64,000 nucleotides of DNA from Devosia sp. 2618 (GTDB taxonomy: Bacteria > Pseudomonadota > Alphaproteobacteria > Rhizobiales > Devosiaceae), in contig NZ_JBEPOO010000001.1 in NCBI RefSeq assembly GCF_040546815.1, positions 3,100,001-3,164,000 on the forward strand. The letters are read 5' to 3'. Position numbers and translations under genes: made by a program. This document shows, piece by piece, positions 16,031 to 25,633 of this stretch; position 1 is the stretch's first letter, and each line of letters starts with the position of its first letter. The notes beneath the pieces are model-generated. The model was not told where the DNA came from. It ran no database searches and saw nothing but the letters and a program-made list of their open reading frames with translations.

Positions 16031-18952
16031 ATGCATCTGCTGCTCGTCGATGGCTCGGGTTATATTTTCCGCGCCTTTCATGCTCTGCCCCAGCTTAGCC
16101 GCAAGTCGGACGGGCTGCCCGTGGGCTGTGTGCAGGGCTTCTGCAATATGCTGTTCAAGCTCACCGAAGACCTCAAAGGCGAGGATGAGCCCACCCATAT
16201 GGCGGTCATTTTCGACGCCAAGGGCAAGACCTTCCGCGACGACTTCTATCCCGATTACAAGGCGCAGCGCCCCCCTGCTCCCGAAGAGCTGGTGCCGCAG
16301 TTTCCGCTGACGCGCTCGGCGACCCGTGCCTTCAATATCCCCTCCATCGAAATGGAGGGCTGGGAAGCCGACGACATCATCGCCACCTACGCCGTCAATG
16401 CCCGCAAGGCTGGCGCCAAGGTCACCATTGTCTCCTCGGACAAGGATCTGATGCAGCTGGTCGAGCCCGATGGCTCCATCCGCCTGCTCGATACCATTGC
16501 GCGCCCCGGCCAGCCGCCCCTGCGCTGGATCGGCATGGATGAGGTCTTCACCAAGTTCGGCGTTACGCCCGACAAGGTGATCGACGTGCAGGCGCTCTGC
16601 GGCGATAGCGTCGACAACGTGCCCGGCGTGCCCGGCATTGGTGTTAAAACCGCCGCCGAGTTGATCAATACCTATGGCTCGGTCGAAAACCTGCTCGAGC
16701 ATGCCAGCGAGATCAAACAGAACGCGCGCCGCGAAAAGCTGATCGCCAATGCCGATCTGGCCCGCATTTCCAAGCGCCTCGTGACGCTCAGCCAGGACGT
16801 GCCCGTCGAGCTCGAACTCGATGCGCTGATCCGTCAGCCAATCGAGCCGGGCAAACTGTTCCCGTTCCTCAAGGCAATGGAATTTGCCACCATCACCAAG
16901 CGCCTGGCGGGCCTGCTCGGTGCCGATCCCGACGCATGGGATGCCGATCCAGAACTGGCCGCCAAGGGCGCCGCGTCTGGCCCTATCGGTTTTAACAACG
17001 AGGCGCGTGCCGAAGCCCGGGCGGCCCGCCACGAAGCCTCCGGCAAGGCTGAAGCGCCGCTGATCCTGCACGCCGCAGCCGAGCATGCCCGCATCAAGGC
17101 GATCCCGTTCCAGCCCGAAGCCTATGAGATCATCCGCGACGCAACTCAGTTGCAGCGCTGGATCGACGCCATCGAAATGACCGGCTATGTCGCGACCGAC
17201 GCTGAATCGACCGGCCTCGACAATCAGACCGCCGATCTTGTCGGCCTCAGCTTCTCCATCGCGCCCGGCACTGGCGCCTATCTGCCGCTTGGCCATGCCA
17301 GCGCCGAAGGCGACATGTTTGGCTCGGGCAAGGCCGAAGGCCAGATGGATATCCGGCAGGCGCTCGACATGGTGCGCCCGCTGTTTGCCTCCAAGGCGAT
17401 CCTCAAGATCTTCCACAATGCCAAATACGACATTGGCCTGCTCGCCCGCTACGACGTTCCCGTCAACGCAATCGACGATACGCTGCTGCTCAGCTACGCG
17501 CTCGATGGCCCGCAATATAATACTCTGGGCGATCTGGCCGATCACTGGCTGGGCGTGCCCGGCACCGCGATCACCGACCTGATCGGCAAGGGCAAGACCC
17601 AGATCACCTTTGCACAGGTCGAAATCGACAAGGCCGCACGCTACGCCGCCGAAGACAGCGACATGACCATCCGCCTCTGGCAGATCCTCAAGCCGCGTCT
17701 CGCTGCCGAGAACATGACGACGGTGTATGAAACCCTCGAGCGCCCGCTCGCCCCCGTGCTCGCCCGCATGGAAGGCCGCGGCGTTTCCGTCGACCGGCAA
17801 ATCCTCGCCCGTCTCTCGGGCGACTTCGCCCAGCGCGCTGCCGCGCTTGAAGCCGAGGCCTATGAGCTGGCCGGCTCCAATTTCAATCTCGGCTCACCCA
17901 AGCAGCTGGGCGAAATCCTGTTCGACCGCATGGGCCTTGAAGGCGGCACCAAGACCAAGACCGGCGCCTGGTCCACCGGCGCCGATGTGCTCGAAGACCT
18001 GGCCCTCAAGGGCATTCCGCTCGCGCGCACCATTGTCGACTGGCGCCAGCTGACCAAGCTCAAGGGCACCTATACCGATGCCCTGCCCGAATATATCAAC
18101 CAGCGTACCAGCAGGGTCCACACTACCTATTCCCAGCATTCGGTGCTGACCGGGCGCCTTAGCTCCAACGATCCGAACCTGCAGAACATTCCCGTCCGAA
18201 CCGAAGATGGCCGCAAGATCCGCACCGCCTTCGTCGCCGCTCCCGGCAAGATTTTGATCAGCGCCGACTACAGCCAGATCGAGCTGCGCGTTCTCGCCCA
18301 TATTGCCGACATTCAGGCCCTCAAGGACGCGTTCGAGGAAGGCCTCGACATTCACGCCATGACTGCGTCCGAAATGTTCGGCGTGCCCGTCCAAGGCATG
18401 CCGTCCGACGTGCGCCGTCGCGCCAAGGCGATCAATTTCGGCATCATCTACGGCATTTCAGCCTTCGGCCTTGCCAACCAGCTCGGCATCCCGCGCGGCG
18501 AAGCGGGCGACTATATCAAGACCTATTTCGAGCGCTTCCCCGGCATCAAGGACTATATGGATCACCAGCGCCGCCAGGTGAAAGCCGATGGCTTCGTCAC
18601 CACCATCTTTGGCCGCAAGATCAACTTCCCCAACGCCAATTCGAGCCACCCGTCTGAACGCAGCTTTGTTGAACGCGCCTCCATCAACGCCCCCATCCAG
18701 GGCAGCGCCGCCGACATCATCCGCCGCGCCATGATCCGCATGGAACCCGAACTGAAACGCGCCGGCGTCGACGCCGACATGCTGCTGCAGGTCCATGACG
18801 AACTGATCTTCGAAGTGCCGCAGGGCAGCGAGGAAACGGCGATCCCGGCGATCCGGAAGGTGATGGAAGGGGCAGCGGAGCCTGCGGTTAGGCTAAGCGT
18901 GCCGATCCAGGTGGATGCACATGCGGCGCACAACTGGGATGAGGCGCACTGA
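16031..18952 (+). CDS. polA: DNA polymerase I
   Basis: A 973-residue family A polymerase for Okazaki-fragment processing and repair. All three domains are present. The N-terminal 5'-3' exonuclease is at residues 1 to about 290 (starts MHLLLVDGSGYIFRAFHAL). The 3'-5' proofreading domain is intact around residue 390 onward (DAESTGLD, FHNAKYD and AEDSDMT acidic residues). The polymerase domain carries ADYSQIELRVLAH and QVHDELIFEVP. ATG 16031 is chosen because similarity to the family begins there; the open frame extends upstream to 15857, overlapping the divergent KaiC start. No strong Shine-Dalgarno is seen. Confidence 0.97.
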   Translation: MHLLLVDGSGYIFRAFHALPQLSRKSDGLPVGCVQGFCNMLFKLTEDLKGEDEPTHMAVIFDAKGKTFRDDFYPDYKAQRPPAPEELVPQFPLTRSATRAFNIPSIEMEGWEADDIIATYAVNARKAGAKVTIVSSDKDLMQLVEPDGSIRLLDTIARPGQPPLRWIGMDEVFTKFGVTPDKVIDVQALCGDSVDNVPGVPGIGVKTAAELINTYGSVENLLEHASEIKQNARREKLIANADLARISKRLVTLSQDVPVELELDALIRQPIEPGKLFPFLKAMEFATITKRLAGLLGADPDAWDADPELAAKGAASGPIGFNNEARAEARAARHEASGKAEAPLILHAAAEHARIKAIPFQPEAYEIIRDATQLQRWIDAIEMTGYVATDAESTGLDNQTADLVGLSFSIAPGTGAYLPLGHASAEGDMFGSGKAEGQMDIRQALDMVRPLFASKAILKIFHNAKYDIGLLARYDVPVNAIDDTLLLSYALDGPQYNTLGDLADHWLGVPGTAITDLIGKGKTQITFAQVEIDKAARYAAEDSDMTIRLWQILKPRLAAENMTTVYETLERPLAPVLARMEGRGVSVDRQILARLSGDFAQRAAALEAEAYELAGSNFNLGSPKQLGEILFDRMGLEGGTKTKTGAWSTGADVLEDLALKGIPLARTIVDWRQLTKLKGTYTDALPEYINQRTSRVHTTYSQHSVLTGRLSSNDPNLQNIPVRTEDGRKIRTAFVAAPGKILISADYSQIELRVLAHIADIQALKDAFEEGLDIHAMTASEMFGVPVQGMPSDVRRRAKAINFGIIYGISAFGLANQLGIPRGEAGDYIKTYFERFPGIKDYMDHQRRQVKADGFVTTIFGRKINFPNANSSHPSERSFVERASINAPIQGSAADIIRRAMIRMEPELKRAGVDADMLLQVHDELIFEVPQGSEETAIPAIRKVMEGAAEPAVRLSVPIQVDAHAAHNWDEAH

Positions 18953-18970
18953 TTGCCGGCCGCCATCGGC

Positions 18971-19027
18971 GGCAAAATCTCCCCAGTGGGGAGATTCTAG
19001 GCGATCAGGCCCGTAGAGCTATGCTCG
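18971..19027. repeat. Dispersed palindromic repeat, copy 1
   Basis: The hairpin AATCTCCCC-AGT-GGGGAGATT is followed by a conserved tail ending AGAGCTATGCTCG. The second copy at 22717-22772 keeps GCAAAATC, the loop position, GATT and the tail, but has a different stem sequence with pairing preserved. This copy lies just after polA and may also act in transcription termination. It is best described as a REP-like or structured-RNA element of unknown role. Confidence 0.65.
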
Positions 19028-19123
19028 CAAGGCCCAGCGTGCCGCACGCTCCGTCTAGACATCTCAGGATGGATCCCGGCTCACGGCCGGGATGACATCG
19101 TGGGTGGGGGTAGACCGGCGCTC

Positions 19124-19405
19124 CTACCGTATTGCCTCCGCCGCCAGATGCAGCCGTTCGGCGCTCGCATGCGTCCAGCGTGCCACGGCGCTGCGGTCAC
19201 TGGCTTGGGCGCGGACGAAGGCTTCAATGCGGTCGTGGCCGATTTCGTCGAGCAGGTGGCGGCAGGGGCGCCACATGGTCCAGTTGGGGTTGACCATGCG
19301 CATGGTCAGCCGGTCGTTGACGATGTCGAAATGGATGTTTGCCGAGCGGGCCAGATCGAGAAATTCGGCGATATAGGCGTCTGGCATGGTGTCGGTGGCG
19401 GACAT
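19124..19405 (-). CDS. Hypothetical protein, 93 aa
   Basis: A short soluble protein starting at ATG 19405 (MSATDTMPDAYIAEF), with GAGG seven bases upstream. I do not recognise a family. It is mixed charged/hydrophobic with several Trp residues and no signal peptide or membrane helix. It lies between polA and tsaE on the tsaE strand, separated from tsaE by 83 bp. The ribosome-binding site and lack of an alternative frame support it being real. Confidence 0.55.
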   Translation of the reverse strand: MSATDTMPDAYIAEFLDLARSANIHFDIVNDRLTMRMVNPNWTMWRPCRHLLDEIGHDRIEAFVRAQASDRSAVARWTHASAERLHLAAEAIR

Positions 19406-19488
19406 TGGGGTGCCTCGTATTTGATACAAATGCAATGCATCAGGCCCCGTTCCGGCTCCCGCCGTCCGTCTTTATGGTGAACAGTCGG

Positions 19489-19908
19489 TTAACGCCGCGT
19501 GACGCTGACCTGCCGCCCCGCGCCGCCGGGCGGGATGGAGAGCGCGACGACCAGCGTTGCCGCTTCGACGATCTCGGGCGCGCGTTCGGCCCATTCGACC
19601 AGCACGATCGCATCGGGATTATCGAGTAGACCCAACTCATCCACCTCGCGCGGATCGCCGAGACGGTAGAGATCGGCATGCAGCACCGGGCCCTTGGCGG
19701 TGTCATAGGGCTGCACCAGCGCAAAGGTCGGCGAGGGCACGTCGAGCGCCGGATCATTGGCCAGCGCGCGGATGATGGCGCGGGCCAGGGCGGTTTTCCC
19801 CGCGCCGAGATCGCCGTTGAGGATGATCAGATCGCCGGGCACGAGCGTCGCGGCGAGTTCAGCGCCGAGGGCGGCTGTTGCGGCGTCATCGGGGAGGAAT
19901 TGTTGCAT
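19489..19908 (-). CDS. tsaE: tRNA threonylcarbamoyladenosine biosynthesis ATPase TsaE
   Basis: A 139-residue P-loop ATPase that assists TsaB/TsaD in making the t6A37 modification of ANN-decoding tRNAs. It has Walker A GDLGAGKTAL, a switch-like SPTFALVQPY segment, HADLYRLG and ELGLLD...VEWAER, all hallmark positions of the family. ATG 19908 is preceded by AAAGG; a GTG in frame at 19926 is less likely. It is downstream of the DivL-like kinase gene on the same strand. Confidence 0.95.
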   Translation of the reverse strand: MQQFLPDDAATAALGAELAATLVPGDLIILNGDLGAGKTALARAIIRALANDPALDVPSPTFALVQPYDTAKGPVLHADLYRLGDPREVDELGLLDNPDAIVLVEWAERAPEIVEAATLVVALSIPPGGAGRQVSVTRR

Positions 19909-19986
19909 GTTTTGCCTTTCAACCACACGGCGCTCGGGTCCATCGTCCCCTCGTCCCTCAGGGGAGAGGTGAAGAAGAGGGCAAGC

Positions 19987-22446
19987 TTATTCAGCAACCC
20001 CAGCCATCGCACTGTCGCGCGGCAGGTTGACGATGATGCGGCTGCCGCGCGGTTCGCGCTTTTCGGCCGAGATGGTGCCACCATGCAGGTTCACGAAGGT
20101 CTTGACGATGGCAAGGCCCAGCCCGGCCCCGCGCTGACGGCCGGATGGCGTGTCGATGCGGGTCTGGATGGCGGCGCGCATTTCGTCGGTAACGCCGGGG
20201 CCTTCATCTTCGATGATGAACAGCATGCGATCGGCGCGCTGGCTGACCGAGAGGCGAATTTCGCCACCAGGCGGGGAGAAGCGGGCTGCGTTGCTGAGCA
20301 GGTTATACAGCACCTGCACGATGCGCGTGCCATCGGCGATGAACGGCGGCATGTCGCGCTCGATATCGACCACCATATTGATCGGCGCTTCGCCGGAGAT
20401 CTCGGGGAAGGTCGCGGACAGGCCTGCCTTGGCCTTTTCGATCAGCGTTGGCACGTCGAGCAGTTCGGGCCGTAATTCGGCAATGCCGGCGTCTACCGAT
20501 GCCAGATCGAGAATGTTGTCGATCAGCACGCCCAACGTCACCGACGAGGCGCGGATATAGTCGATGTATGAGCGCTGGCGCTCGTTGAGCGAGCCGCCTT
20601 CGGTTCCGGCCAGAAGGTCGGAGAAGCCGATGATATTGGTCAGCGGCGAGCGCAGTTCATAGGAGACGTTTTCAACGAACGCGTCCTTGAGCAGATCGGC
20701 TGCGACCAGCGCGTCGTTGCGTTCCTTGAGCACCTTGGAATAGCTGGCGCTTTCGGTCACATCGAGGAAGGTCATCATGGTCTGCCCGTCGGGCAGGCGG
20801 GTGATGGCATAATCGAGCAGGCGTCCGTCCGAGCGGTTGAGCCGCCCGGTCTGGTCCGAGCGCGTCGGATTGAGATCGATGATTCCGCGTTTGAGATCAC
20901 GCCAGATGCTGGCGCCATCCTCGGGAATGGCCCGACCGCTGGCTTCGGCGATCTGGTCGATATGGGGGTTCTGCCCCAGTTCGTTCATCGGTAGTTTCCA
21001 CAGCCCCGACAGGCGCGGATTGGACAGCGTCAGGCGGCCATTGGTGCCAAACACCGCCACGGCTTCCGAAAGCGCATTGATGGTCTCGCGCTGCACATTG
21101 GAAAAGGCCTTGTTGGTCGATTCCAGCTTCAGGCGCTCGGTAATGTCCTCAAACACATAAATGACGCCGCCAGCCGGACCGGCCGGAGCCGAGATCACCT
21201 TGACGGTGCGGCCATCGGGCAGATGCCAGGGCTCGTTCTCGTGCGGCTCCTTGCGGCCGTAGGATTCGAGGTGCTTGCTGCGCCAGGTCTGGTAGTCGAC
21301 CTGATTGGGCAGCATGCCTTCGGTGCGCAGCTTGTCGAGAATGGCGCGCTCGTCCAGCCCCGGCATCAGGAACTGACGGCTCAGGCTCCAGAGCTTTGCA
21401 TAGGCGTCGTTGAACTGGATCAGCTCGCGCTTGGCGTTGAAAATCGCGATCGGGGTGGTCAGAGCGCCGATAATGCCGCTGATATGAGCTAGGCCAATTT
21501 CGGCGGGCTGGCCAGCCTTGTCCTCGACGGGGCGCAGATAACCGGCGCGGCCGCTGTCGATAGAAAACTCGACCAGTTCATAGGCGCCCTGGCCGGGCCA
21601 AGTCACAGTCATCTTGGCCGGTTTGTCTTCGCGGGCGCAGTCAGCCAAGTGCTGTTTGAGCTGCGGGGTGTCCAGCAATTCGGGCGGCATGGTTTCACTG
21701 CCGGTCTTGCCCAGCGTCTTGGCCAGTTGCAGATAGGCGGCGTTGGCGTAGATCAGGCGATCCTTGGCATTGCGGCAGAAAGCCGGAGTGCCCAAGGCCT
21801 CGAGCACGGCGCGCACGCTTGAAAGGTCACCCGTGGCGGCAGCGGCGACCAGCGCCGGCTCGGCATTGGGCTGCAGGTAGGACGGACGCAGGCGCATTGC
21901 CGCGCCGCCGCCCAGCACCCAGCCATTGGCGCGGATGACGCGGCCATCGAGGGCGCTCAGGCTGACGTTAAAGGCATGGCCGTGCACACGCAGGTCTTCG
22001 AGCAGGCGGGCCAGGTTGTCGGCGTCGCCATGCGACAGCCAGCTCGAGAAATTGAGAATGGATTCCGGCTGGCGTCCGATGGGCAGAACCGCCGCGGCCT
22101 GACCCAACAGCTTGGGCGCGCCTTCGCTGTTTTCGGTCCATAGCACGGTGACTTCACGGGTGCCCGACAGCAGCGCTTCGTATTCATCGACCAGCGCGCG
22201 CAGGCCCGAAATCTGTTCGCCGGCGCGGCGACGCGCGGCCTTGCCGTCCACCAGAGCGGTGCGCAATACGGCGACGGCAAGAAGGGCGAAGGCCCCCGCG
22301 CCAACGGCAATAGCCAATGGTGCAGCACCCGCCAATCCAGTGGTGTTTATGCCCTGTGCGACGGCGGGAGCCGCCGTCATCAGGGTAAGGGGTGCTGCCG
22401 CGACTACCGCGAATCCCCTATGCTTCCGGAAGTGATCCGGCGCCAT
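19987..22446 (-). CDS. divL: DivL-like PAS sensor kinase with tyrosine at the phospho-acceptor site
   Basis: An 819-residue membrane-associated kinase-like protein. It has an N-terminal signal/TM region (residues about 12-30 and 42-62), three PAS-like regions between about 210 and 570, a DHp helix and a C-terminal ATPase domain (NLLSNAARFSPP, EDEGPGVTD, GAGLGLAIVK). The DHp box reads ENVSYELRSPL: Tyr596 stands where canonical kinases have His (TAT codon on the minus strand). That substitution is the defining feature of Caulobacter DivL, which works as an allosteric regulator of CckA in cell-cycle control rather than a conventional kinase. ATG 22446 has GAGGG upstream; the open frame to 22605 has no support. 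It is next to tsaE and, across a small secreted protein, ahcY. Confidence 0.87.
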   Translation of the reverse strand: MAPDHFRKHRGFAVVAAAPLTLMTAAPAVAQGINTTGLAGAAPLAIAVGAGAFALLAVAVLRTALVDGKAARRRAGEQISGLRALVDEYEALLSGTREVTVLWTENSEGAPKLLGQAAAVLPIGRQPESILNFSSWLSHGDADNLARLLEDLRVHGHAFNVSLSALDGRVIRANGWVLGGGAAMRLRPSYLQPNAEPALVAAAATGDLSSVRAVLEALGTPAFCRNAKDRLIYANAAYLQLAKTLGKTGSETMPPELLDTPQLKQHLADCAREDKPAKMTVTWPGQGAYELVEFSIDSGRAGYLRPVEDKAGQPAEIGLAHISGIIGALTTPIAIFNAKRELIQFNDAYAKLWSLSRQFLMPGLDERAILDKLRTEGMLPNQVDYQTWRSKHLESYGRKEPHENEPWHLPDGRTVKVISAPAGPAGGVIYVFEDITERLKLESTNKAFSNVQRETINALSEAVAVFGTNGRLTLSNPRLSGLWKLPMNELGQNPHIDQIAEASGRAIPEDGASIWRDLKRGIIDLNPTRSDQTGRLNRSDGRLLDYAITRLPDGQTMMTFLDVTESASYSKVLKERNDALVAADLLKDAFVENVSYELRSPLTNIIGFSDLLAGTEGGSLNERQRSYIDYIRASSVTLGVLIDNILDLASVDAGIAELRPELLDVPTLIEKAKAGLSATFPEISGEAPINMVVDIERDMPPFIADGTRIVQVLYNLLSNAARFSPPGGEIRLSVSQRADRMLFIIEDEGPGVTDEMRAAIQTRIDTPSGRQRGAGLGLAIVKTFVNLHGGTISAEKREPRGSRIIVNLPRDSAMAGVAE

Positions 22447-22880
22447 GCGCTGCCCTCTAGACCAAAATTGTTGTTCCCGGTCCGGCGCCCCCAAAGGGCC
22501 GGTACGCTTACACGCAAACGGAAGAGCGGTACGCGGAGTCCGAAAAGGAACCCTGCTCTCCACAAGTCGGCCACGTGTCCCCAGCAGCCGAATCACCCTG
22601 ACCATACCGGCACGGTGAATCAGCTAAAAGAGTCTTAATGGCTGTGCATTGCGGGCATTGGTCAGATAACGGGGATTGACGGAGAACGAAGCAGAAACTT
22701 CGAACCGGCGCTTCGCGCAAAATCGCTCCGGTGGAGCGATTTTAGGTTCGAAGGCCATGAGAGCTATGCTCGAATGGCAGGATACCTCAGATTGTTTAGC
22801 GGATCGTGCACCAAACGACCGCCAGTGGCCCACATTACGGAACCGTTGGCGGTCGGGGCTAGATGGCCACGCGCAGGTCG
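22447..22880. other. Intergenic region with palindromic repeat
   Basis: The 434 bp upstream of the divL-like gene has no convincing ORF. It contains repeat copy 2 (22698-22772), annotated separately. The rest presumably holds the divL promoter, which I could not define. Confidence 0.6.
22698..22772. repeat. Dispersed palindromic repeat, copy 2
   Basis: A nested hairpin. The outer CTTCGAACC (22698-22706) pairs with GGTTCGAAG (22745-22753). The inner AAAATCGCTCC (22719-22729) pairs with GGAGCGATTTT (22733-22743) around a GGT loop. The tail AGAGCTATGCTCG matches copy 1 at 18971-19027. Stem bases differ between the copies but pairing is kept. Confidence 0.65.
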
Positions 22881-23216
22881 CTACTTGGTCGTGAGAGCGG
22901 CGGTAGAATGTCCGTGTTCCCGTGGCAGGCGATGATCGAGTTCTGCCTTGGGCACGCTCGGTCTGAACTGGGTCAGAACGCCGGTTGTCTGCTGATACAT
23001 CGGCGCATCATTGCAATAGGCGTTGTCGTTGAGGTTTTCAGCGGCAAACGGATCGGAATGGTCTTCGTCCCCGGCGGCCTCGGTCGGCGACAGCGATTGT
23101 GGTGTCGCATCGATACAGGCGGCAGGTTGCGAAGGAACGGCGGCATAGGCCACACCAGCGCCAGTGAACAGGCTGAGTGCAAGGCCAAGGGGAGCGATGA
23201 TCTTGAGACTTTTCAT
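22881..23216 (-). CDS. Small secreted hypothetical protein
   Basis: A 111-residue protein with a clear Sec signal peptide (MKSLKIIAPLGLALS core, cleavage after GVAYA near residue 24). The mature part is about 85 residues, acidic and low in structure, with two cysteines. ATG 23216 has GGAGAG nine bases upstream; the longer frame to 23258 is unlikely. It lies between ahcY and the divL-like gene on the same strand. I do not recognise a family, and a periplasmic location is the only inference I can support. Confidence 0.65.
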   Translation of the reverse strand: MKSLKIIAPLGLALSLFTGAGVAYAAVPSQPAACIDATPQSLSPTEAAGDEDHSDPFAAENLNDNAYCNDAPMYQQTTGVLTQFRPSVPKAELDHRLPREHGHSTAALTTK

Positions 23217-23313
23217 TTTGTCTCTCCAGAAGTTGGTGAACAACCAGAAGAGCGTCATGGAGTCACGGTGAACGGGGCGTCCCGCTCAGAAGGCTGGATG
23301 GCTCTCAACTAAT

Positions 23314-23335
23314 AGCCCGCCATCATTGGCGGGCT
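23314..23335 (-). terminator. Possible terminator downstream of ahcY
   Basis: AGCCCGCC-ATCATT-GGCGGGCT is a perfect 8-bp stem about 150 bp beyond the ahcY stop. On the minus strand it is followed by ATTAGTTG, a weak T-run, so termination is plausible but not certain. Confidence 0.4.
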
Positions 23336-23487
23336 GCATTCTAGTTAATCAGCGAATTCGGCAGCACAATGGCTTCGCAGCCATAAATACCGAAGTTACT
23401 GCCACATGTTCAAATGTTAATGCGCCCGCAACCTTGGTCGCGAGCGCATGTATTACAGAACAGCAATCAAGCGTTACACGCCAGCAA

Positions 23488-24888
23488 TCAGTAGCGATAC
23501 TCACCGGACTTGAACGGACCGTCGGTGGTCACGCCGATATAGTCGGCCTGGTCCTTGGTCAGCTTGGTCAGCTTGGCACCCAGCTTTGCCAGGTGCAGTT
23601 CGGCGACCTTTTCGTCGAGATGCTTGGGCAGCACGTGCACCTTCTTCTCGAGCGTTTCGCCATTGGTCCACAGTTCGATCTGGGCCAGCGTCTGGTTGGC
23701 AAAGCTCGCCGACATCACGAACGATGGGTGACCGGTGGCGTTGCCGAGGTTCACAAGGCGACCTTCCGACAAAAGGATCAGGCGCTTGCCATCTGGCTTT
23801 TCGATCAGGTCGACCTGTGGCTTGACGTTGGTCCACTTGAAGTTGCGCAGGCCGAGCACGTCGATTTCGTTGTCGAAGTGGCCGATATTGCAGACGATGG
23901 CCATGTCCTTGAGCTTGCGCATGTCATCGACCATCAGCACGTCGCGGTTGCCAGTGGCGGTGACGACGATGTCGGCGCGCTCGGCTGCGTCTTCCAGCGT
24001 CACGACCTCAAAGCCTTCCATGGCGGCCTGCAGGGCGCAGATCGGGTCGACTTCTGTGACCAGCACGCGGGCGCCAGCGCCACGCAGCGATTCAGCCGAG
24101 CCCTTGCCCACGTCGCCATAGCCGCAAACGATGGCGACCTTGCCGGCCAGCATCACGTCGGTGCCGCGACGGATCGCGTCGACCAGCGATTCACGGGTAC
24201 CGTACTTGTTGTCGAACTTGGACTTGGTGACCGAGTCATTGACGTTGATGGCGGGGAACGGCAGCTCGCCCTTGGCGTGCAGCTGATAGAGGCGCATCAC
24301 GCCCGTGGTGGTTTCTTCCGAGACGCCGCGGATGGCGTCGCGGATCTTGGAGAAGAAACCGGGCGACTTGGCCAGGCGACGCTTGATGGTGGCGAAGAAG
24401 ATTTCCTCTTCTTCATTGCCTGGCTTGTCGAGAATGGAAATGTCCTTCTCGGCCTTGGCGCCGGTCAGGATATACATGGTGGCGTCGCCGCCATCATCGA
24501 GGATCATGTTGGGGGTGGTGCCCGGCCAGTCCATCATGCGGTCGGTGAAGTCCCAGTATTCTTCCAGCGTCTCGCCCTTGTGGGCAAAAACGGGAATGCC
24601 GGCGGCAGCGATGGCGGCAGCGGCGTGGTCCTGGGTCGAGAAAATGTTGCACGAGACCCAGCGCACTTCGGCGCCCAGCGCCACCAGCGTCTCGATCAGT
24701 ACGGCGGTCTGGATGGTCATGTGCAGCGAACCGGCAATGCGGGCGCCCTTGAGCGGCTGCGCGGCGGCATATTCGGCACGGATGGACATCAGGCCGGGCA
24801 TCTCGATTTCAGCGATATCGAGTTCCTTGCGGCCGAAGGCAGCAAGGGAAATGTCCTTGACCGCATAGTCGGTCGATTTGGTGGTCAT
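23488..24888 (-). CDS. ahcY: Adenosylhomocysteinase (S-adenosyl-L-homocysteine hydrolase)
   Basis: A 466-residue NAD-dependent enzyme that splits S-adenosylhomocysteine into adenosine and homocysteine, keeping methylation cycles running. It has the N-terminal [17 protein letters not shown], the substrate segment [12 protein letters not shown], the NAD-binding [17 protein letters not shown] and the C-terminal [10 protein letters not shown], whose Lys-Tyr end completes the NAD site of the neighbouring subunit. The length matches the bacterial form with the roughly 40-residue insertion. It is a single-gene unit, and its linkage to the HPr/ChvGI block is typical of the order. Confidence 0.98.
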   Translation of the reverse strand: MTTKSTDYAVKDISLAAFGRKELDIAEIEMPGLMSIRAEYAAAQPLKGARIAGSLHMTIQTAVLIETLVALGAEVRWVSCNIFSTQDHAAAAIAAAGIPVFAHKGETLEEYWDFTDRMMDWPGTTPNMILDDGGDATMYILTGAKAEKDISILDKPGNEEEEIFFATIKRRLAKSPGFFSKIRDAIRGVSEETTTGVMRLYQLHAKGELPFPAINVNDSVTKSKFDNKYGTRESLVDAIRRGTDVMLAGKVAIVCGYGDVGKGSAESLRGAGARVLVTEVDPICALQAAMEGFEVVTLEDAAERADIVVTATGNRDVLMVDDMRKLKDMAIVCNIGHFDNEIDVLGLRNFKWTNVKPQVDLIEKPDGKRLILLSEGRLVNLGNATGHPSFVMSASFANQTLAQIELWTNGETLEKKVHVLPKHLDEKVAELHLAKLGAKLTKLTKDQADYIGVTTDGPFKSGEYRY

Positions 24889-24981
24889 GGCGTGGCTCCG
24901 GAGCGCAATGAAAAGTTGCTCCAGCTATACGCAAGGCCGCCGTTTGGATCAACCGGGACATAAAGAAATGTTTATATCCAA

Positions 24982-25488
24982 TTATCGATAAGCAGCGTAG
25001 CGCTTGCGCTTGAAGGGCAGCGACACAAACCGCAGCAGGCCCGACAGCACCAGATAGCCTAGGATAAATCCGCCCCCGGCATAGAGGATGCCCTCCATGG
25101 TGACGGGCACCGCCGGGCGGTAGTTTTCCAGCGTACGCCGGCCAATGTCGGTATCGAGATAGGCGGGCATGGACTGCAGCCGCTCAACGGGGCCGGCGCC
25201 CTCGATGGTCGCGAGCGTCGTGCTGAGCAGCTCGTAGCGGGCAAAGGTCGCCGTCATCGAGGTGCCGCGACCGGCGAGGAACTCGTCGTTGGAGGCATTG
25301 TAGCGCGCCAATGCAGTGTTGCGATCAAGCCCGGACGCCGCCGCCGCGCGGTCGAAATCGGCGGTAATGACGCGCAGCTCATCGACCGCACCGCCGAGGC
25401 GCTGGGTATATTGTTGGGCATATTCGGGGAATTGGCTCAGCACCACAGCCAGGCTTATTCCGCCTATCCCAGCAACGATCCGCCGCAT
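24982..25488 (-). CDS. DUF2937-family membrane protein
   Basis: A 168-residue protein with an N-terminal hydrophobic segment (RRIVAGIGGISLAVVLSQFPEYAQQY), a central soluble, mostly helical part, and a C-terminal membrane segment (GILYAGGGFILGYLVLSGLL) followed by a basic tail. The SQFPEYAQQY motif and overall length match DUF2937 proteins as I remember them. Function is unknown. It is divergent from the gene at 25634. Confidence 0.6.
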   Translation of the reverse strand: MRRIVAGIGGISLAVVLSQFPEYAQQYTQRLGGAVDELRVITADFDRAAAASGLDRNTALARYNASNDEFLAGRGTSMTATFARYELLSTTLATIEGAGPVERLQSMPAYLDTDIGRRTLENYRPAVPVTMEGILYAGGGFILGYLVLSGLLRFVSLPFKRKRYAAYR

Positions 25489-25633
25489 GCGCCACTCCGA
25501 TTACTGCTTGCCGAACTGGTCATCCGCCATTTCCGCGGCCACAATTTGGCATCTGCGCCAAATCAAACCTATCTGCTACCCTGTGCCGGTAAGGTGACTA
25601 AAGTCTTGCCCAGCCAGCATATCAGGAGATTTC

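Noticed and set aside
15893..17800. 635-codon open frame antisense to polA
   Set aside because: It lies opposite a fully conserved polymerase gene and its translation shows no family motif. Long antisense frames are expected in high-GC DNA with strong third-position bias.
23326..24963. 545-codon open frame antisense to ahcY
   Set aside because: It is a mirror of the ahcY codon bias, with no recognisable domain and no ribosome-binding site.
24889..24981. Possible S-adenosylhomocysteine riboswitch upstream of ahcY
   Set aside because: A small GGAGC...GCTCC stem is present in the 93-bp leader, but the conserved core of known SAH or SAM-SAH riboswitches is not. The leader looks too short for the full fold.
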